From contig JAGBQU010000305.1 in the NCBI GenBank assembly GCA_017632755.1, positions 1 to 8,589 on the forward strand: a DNA stretch of 8,589 bases. Direction: 5' to 3'. This DNA is from Lachnospiraceae bacterium (GTDB taxonomy: Bacteria > Bacillota_A > Clostridia > Lachnospirales > Lachnospiraceae). The notes beneath the pieces are model-generated. The model saw only the letters and a program-made list of their open reading frames with translations. It ran no database searches and had not been told where the DNA came from. The stretch's first letter is position 1, and the number at the start of each line of letters is the position of its first letter. A program made the position numbers and the translations under genes. Of the stretch, positions 6,224 through 8,589 are shown piece by piece.

Positions 6224-6982
6224 CTATTCTTTTGCCTTTCTAAAACCGGTTGAAAAAGCCGGATCATAGAGTTTGGACCTGTCATAGTCCGCGTGTTTGA
6301 TCGCATCTCCTACCAGCACAACCGCAGTTTTGGTGATGTTTTCCCTGCATGCCGCCTCCGGAAGGGTTTCTACGGTGCAGATCACACACTTCTCTTCCTC
6401 CCAGGTCGCTTTGTATACCAGCGCTGCCGGCGTGTCCGGCGCGTATCCGCCCCGGATCAGCTCTCCGGATAATTTGTCCAGCATTCCGGCGGAAAGATAG
6501 ATCGCCATGGAAGCCCCATGCCGGGACAGCAGCTCGATCTGCTCCTTTTCGGGGACCTTGGTCCTTCCCTCCGTTCTCGTGATGATCAACGTCTGCGATA
6601 CATTCGGAAGGGTGTATTCCAGATTCAGACTTGCAGCCGCACCAAAGCATGCACTTACGCCCGGACAGGATGTATACGCAATGCCTTCTGCATCGAGCAC
6701 ATCCATCTGCTCTCTCACCGCCCCGTAAATACTCGGCTCTCCGGTATGCAACCTCACGACTTCCTTCTCCTCGCTCACGGCTTTTCGCATCACCGCCATC
6801 ACCTCTTCCAACGTCATGACGGCACTGTTGTGGATCTCGGCATCCTCCCGCGCATACGCAAGCAGTTTCGGGTTCACGAGACTCCCGGCATATATGATCA
6901 CATCTGCCTTTTTGATCAGTTCCATTCCCCTGACTGTGATCAGATCAACCGCTCCCGGACCGGCTCCTACAAAATGAATCAT
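6224..6982 (-). CDS. cbiF: Cobalt-precorrin-4 C11-methyltransferase
   Basis: CbiF uses SAM to methylate C11 of cobalt-precorrin-4, giving cobalt-precorrin-5A, the substrate of the adjacent CbiG. The 252-residue protein has the tetrapyrrole-methylase glycine motif VGAGPGAVDLITVRG (5-19), YAGSLVNPKLL (31-41), RLHTGEPSIYGA (77-88), CPGVSACFGAAASL (106-119) and TRTEGRTKVP (135-144), all characteristic of CbiF/CobM. Length is normal for the family. The ATG directly abuts the TAG of cbiD. AAAGGA, inside the 3' end of cbiD and 9 bases upstream, is a good ribosome binding site. It ends in TAG, one codon before the in-phase cbiG start. Confidence 0.95.
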   Translation of the reverse strand: MIHFVGAGPGAVDLITVRGMELIKKADVIIYAGSLVNPKLLAYAREDAEIHNSAVMTLEEVMAVMRKAVSEEKEVVRLHTGEPSIYGAVREQMDVLDAEGIAYTSCPGVSACFGAAASLNLEYTLPNVSQTLIITRTEGRTKVPEKEQIELLSRHGASMAIYLSAGMLDKLSGELIRGGYAPDTPAALVYKATWEEEKCVICTVETLPEAACRENITKTAVVLVGDAIKHADYDRSKLYDPAFSTGFRKAKE

Positions 6983-8095
6983 CTACACCATTCCTTTCGC
7001 TTCCATCAAAAATTGTTCGGCGTCTTTCGTTTTTCCAAGCAGACCATACTGGTTCGAATAGACGATACACGCGATCTTTATCTGCTCCGCCCCACGTCTG
7101 TTCAGATAGTAGTCTATCTTCTCCATGATCAGATCAAAGCACCGTTTTTCAATGCCGGCGCGCCTGCAGACCGCTATAGCCTCCTCCGTGGAGACGCAGC
7201 TTAGGATCTCGCATAGTGTCTCTGTGGATGCATCACTTCTTATCGCAGCCGCAGCCATAAGCTCCATCCTGCAGTCCGCTTCCCTTGAGTGGGTGTTCAT
7301 AATGCCTCCGGATACCTTGATCAGTTTTCCGATATGACCACATAGGAGCAGTTTGGGAAAGCCGAGCTCCCTTGCCATATCGATCGTATCTCCGATAAAG
7401 TTTGAACATTTCACGGCTTTGTCCAGATCATACTCATATTGTGCCTTCATAAACTCCATCCCATAGTTACCGGGAGAGATCACCGCAATGTTTGCGCCCA
7501 TATGCCTCAACTGTCTCAATTCCACCCGGATCGTATCAAGGAGCGCCTTCGTACTCATGGGTTCCACGATCCCCGTGGTACCTATGATCGAGATCCCGCC
7601 CTCGATCCCGAGCCGCGGATTGAACGTCTTTGCGGCAAGCTTTACTCCGTCCGGCACCGAGATCTCGACCTGCAGGGAGCCATCGTGATCAAAGAGTTCC
7701 ATCACCTGCCGGACCTCTCTCTCGATCATCTGCCGCGGGACAGAGTTGATCGCAGCATTTCCGACCGGCTGATCAAGTCCGGGCCGGGTTACTCTTCCGA
7801 CCCCCTCGCCGCCCTCTATTCGGACGTTTCTGCCGGTATCCTGCGTCTGCACCAGACTAACCTTTGCAAAAATGAGCGTGCCGTCTGTGATATCCGGGTC
7901 ATCCCCGGATTCTTTTTTGACCGCACAGCGGACATAGGTTTCCCCAATATCCGTTTCCATTATCATGGGACAATAGGTTTCCCCTGCAGGCGTATCGATC
8001 TCAATCTGACTCTTTGGGTTTCCTCCAAGCAGCATGTAGGCTGCTGCCTTGGCGGCTGCAGCGGCACAGCTTCCGGTGGTAAATCCTTTTTTCAT
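6983..8095 (-). CDS. cbiD: Cobalt-precorrin-5B C1-methyltransferase
   Basis: CbiD methylates C1 of the ring after CbiG has acted; it exists only in the anaerobic pathway. The 370-residue product begins MKKGFTTGSCAAAAAKAAAYML, the classic CbiD N-terminus. It then shows KKESGDDPDITDG (60-72), GGEGVGRVTRPGL (95-107), GTTGIVEPMS (172-181), ISPGNYGMEF, CSNFIGDTIDMA, and GHIGKLIKVSGGIMNTHS (253-270). I chose the ATG at 8095 because GGGGGTG lies 6 bases upstream and the family begins close to here. Upstream in-frame starts (GTG at 8113, ATG at 8110) overlap the cbiC stop but have no visible binding site. They would add 6 or 5 residues. The gene ends TAG, immediately followed by the cbiF ATG. Confidence 0.94.
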   Translation of the reverse strand: MKKGFTTGSCAAAAAKAAAYMLLGGNPKSQIEIDTPAGETYCPMIMETDIGETYVRCAVKKESGDDPDITDGTLIFAKVSLVQTQDTGRNVRIEGGEGVGRVTRPGLDQPVGNAAINSVPRQMIEREVRQVMELFDHDGSLQVEISVPDGVKLAAKTFNPRLGIEGGISIIGTTGIVEPMSTKALLDTIRVELRQLRHMGANIAVISPGNYGMEFMKAQYEYDLDKAVKCSNFIGDTIDMARELGFPKLLLCGHIGKLIKVSGGIMNTHSREADCRMELMAAAAIRSDASTETLCEILSCVSTEEAIAVCRRAGIEKRCFDLIMEKIDYYLNRRGAEQIKIACIVYSNQYGLLGKTKDAEQFLMEAKGMV

Positions 8096-8101
8096 CTCAC
8101 A

Positions 8102-8108
8102 CACCCCC
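8102..8108 (-). promoter_or_regulatory. Ribosome binding site deciding the cbiD start
   Basis: GGGGGTG on the minus strand (6 of 7 matches to GGAGGTG) lies 6 bases before the ATG at 8093-8095. It supports that start over the GTG at 8113 and the ATG at 8110. It directly follows the cbiC stop (8110-8112), consistent with translational coupling. Confidence 0.5.
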
Positions 8109-8109
8109 A

Positions 8110-8589
8110 TCACAAATCGTAAAGAATGGCATTGCAGATCGCAGCAGCAATATTACTTCCACCCTTCCGGCCCCGGTTGATGATGTGCGGGACATCCGAT
8201 CGAAGGAACAACTCCTTTGCCCAGACCACATTGACAAAGCCAACGGGAACGCCGACCACGAAACGAGGCGTAAACACGTTTTCTTCCATCATTTCGTGGA
8301 GTTTTATGAGTGCCGTCGGTGCGTTTCCGATCACAAAAATGACATCTCTTTCCAGTTTAGAAGCACGTTCCATCGAAACAGCCGCTCTTGTGACGCCCCT
8401 CTCCTTCGCTTCCCGTGCCACATCCTCATCTGCCATGAAACACAGCGCCTTTCCGCCAAAGGATGCCAGCTTCTTTTTGTTGATCCCTGCCAGCGCCATG
8501 TTGGTATCCGTCACGATGTATGCGCCGCCTTTGAGCAGGCTTTTCATGTGATCTATTGCCCCATTGGAAAAAGCCAGCGTGGATGCATA
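8110..8589 (-). CDS. cbiC: Cobalt-precorrin-8 methylmutase, C-terminal part (runs off right edge)
   Basis: CbiC moves the methyl group from C11 to C12 of cobalt-precorrin-8, giving cobyrinic acid for CbiA. The visible 159 residues start mid-protein (YASTLAFSNGAID...) and the frame is open to the window edge. The ATG at 8547 is therefore internal and not the start. Family motifs are GGAYIVTDTNMALAGINKK, VIGNAPTALIKL, VGVPVGFVNVVWAKE and GRKGGSNIAAAICNAILYDL at the C-terminus. The N-terminal third, which carries the catalytic histidine in this family, lies outside the window. From memory most homologues read ESKE where this one reads WAKE; I attach little weight to that. The TGA overlaps the earliest possible cbiD starts. 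Confidence 0.92.
   Translation of the reverse strand, partial: YASTLAFSNGAIDHMKSLLKGGAYIVTDTNMALAGINKKKLASFGGKALCFMADEDVAREAKERGVTRAAVSMERASKLERDVIFVIGNAPTALIKLHEMMEENVFTPRFVVGVPVGFVNVVWAKELFLRSDVPHIINRGRKGGSNIAAAICNAILYDL

Noticed and set aside
6282..6650. A minus-strand open frame of 122 codons in a second frame within cbiF
   Set aside because: The CbiF frame carries all the family motifs; the alternative frame has an unnatural Gly/Arg/His-rich composition.
6518..7204. A long plus-strand open frame of 228 codons opposite cbiF and the 3' end of cbiD
   Set aside because: It is antisense to two well-supported genes, rich in Arg/His/Ser as expected from reverse-strand codons, and shows no family motif.
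7439..8122. A plus-strand open frame of 227 codons opposite cbiD
   Set aside because: It is a shadow of the conserved CbiD reading frame on the other strand with no recognisable domain.

Overview
The window is almost entirely one minus-strand gene cluster for the anaerobic (cobalt-early) branch of cobalamin (vitamin B12) corrin-ring synthesis. A broken prolyl-tRNA synthetase gene follows it at the left edge. CbiD and CbiG mark the anaerobic pathway. The protein sequences (especially the ProRS N-terminus), the mid-range base composition and the strong Shine-Dalgarno sites suggest a clostridial Bacillota host, most likely a Lachnospiraceae member. That placement rests on family resemblance from memory, not on a search.

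In transcription order (right to left): cbiC (partial, runs off the right edge), cbiD, cbiF, cbiG, cbiH, a three-domain cbiJ-cbiE-cbiT fusion, and cbiA. Genes abut or overlap (TGATG region at cbiC/cbiD, TAG-ATG at cbiD/cbiF, TAG-CTT-ATG at cbiF/cbiG, ATGA at cbiH/cbiJET), so this is a translationally coupled operon. No promoter or cobalamin riboswitch is in view; any such leader would lie beyond the right edge. Together these proteins cover C17 and C11 methylation (CbiH, CbiF), lactone opening (CbiG), C1 methylation (CbiD), ring reduction (CbiJ), C5/C15 methylation with decarboxylation (CbiE, CbiT), the C11-to-C12 methyl shift (CbiC) and a,c-amidation (CbiA). CbiL, the cobaltochelatase and the late genes (cbiP, cbiB, cobU/S/T) are not in the window.

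The left third holds the unusual material. cbiA is full length by homology but is cut by a single in-frame TAG at codon 157. About 100 bases further on, proS has lost roughly 150 codons, the whole INS editing insertion, and changes reading frame at the join. The join lies inside a near-perfect 13-bp inverted repeat with a 7-nt loop. Another oddity is that all three TAG codons found at reading-frame ends lie between reading frames that are in phase with one another (inside cbiA, cbiD/cbiF, cbiF/cbiG). These could be real decay, a population variant, recoding or an assembly fault; the sequence alone does not decide. I found no tRNA, rRNA, CRISPR array, insertion sequence or phage gene, and no convincing undescribed system.
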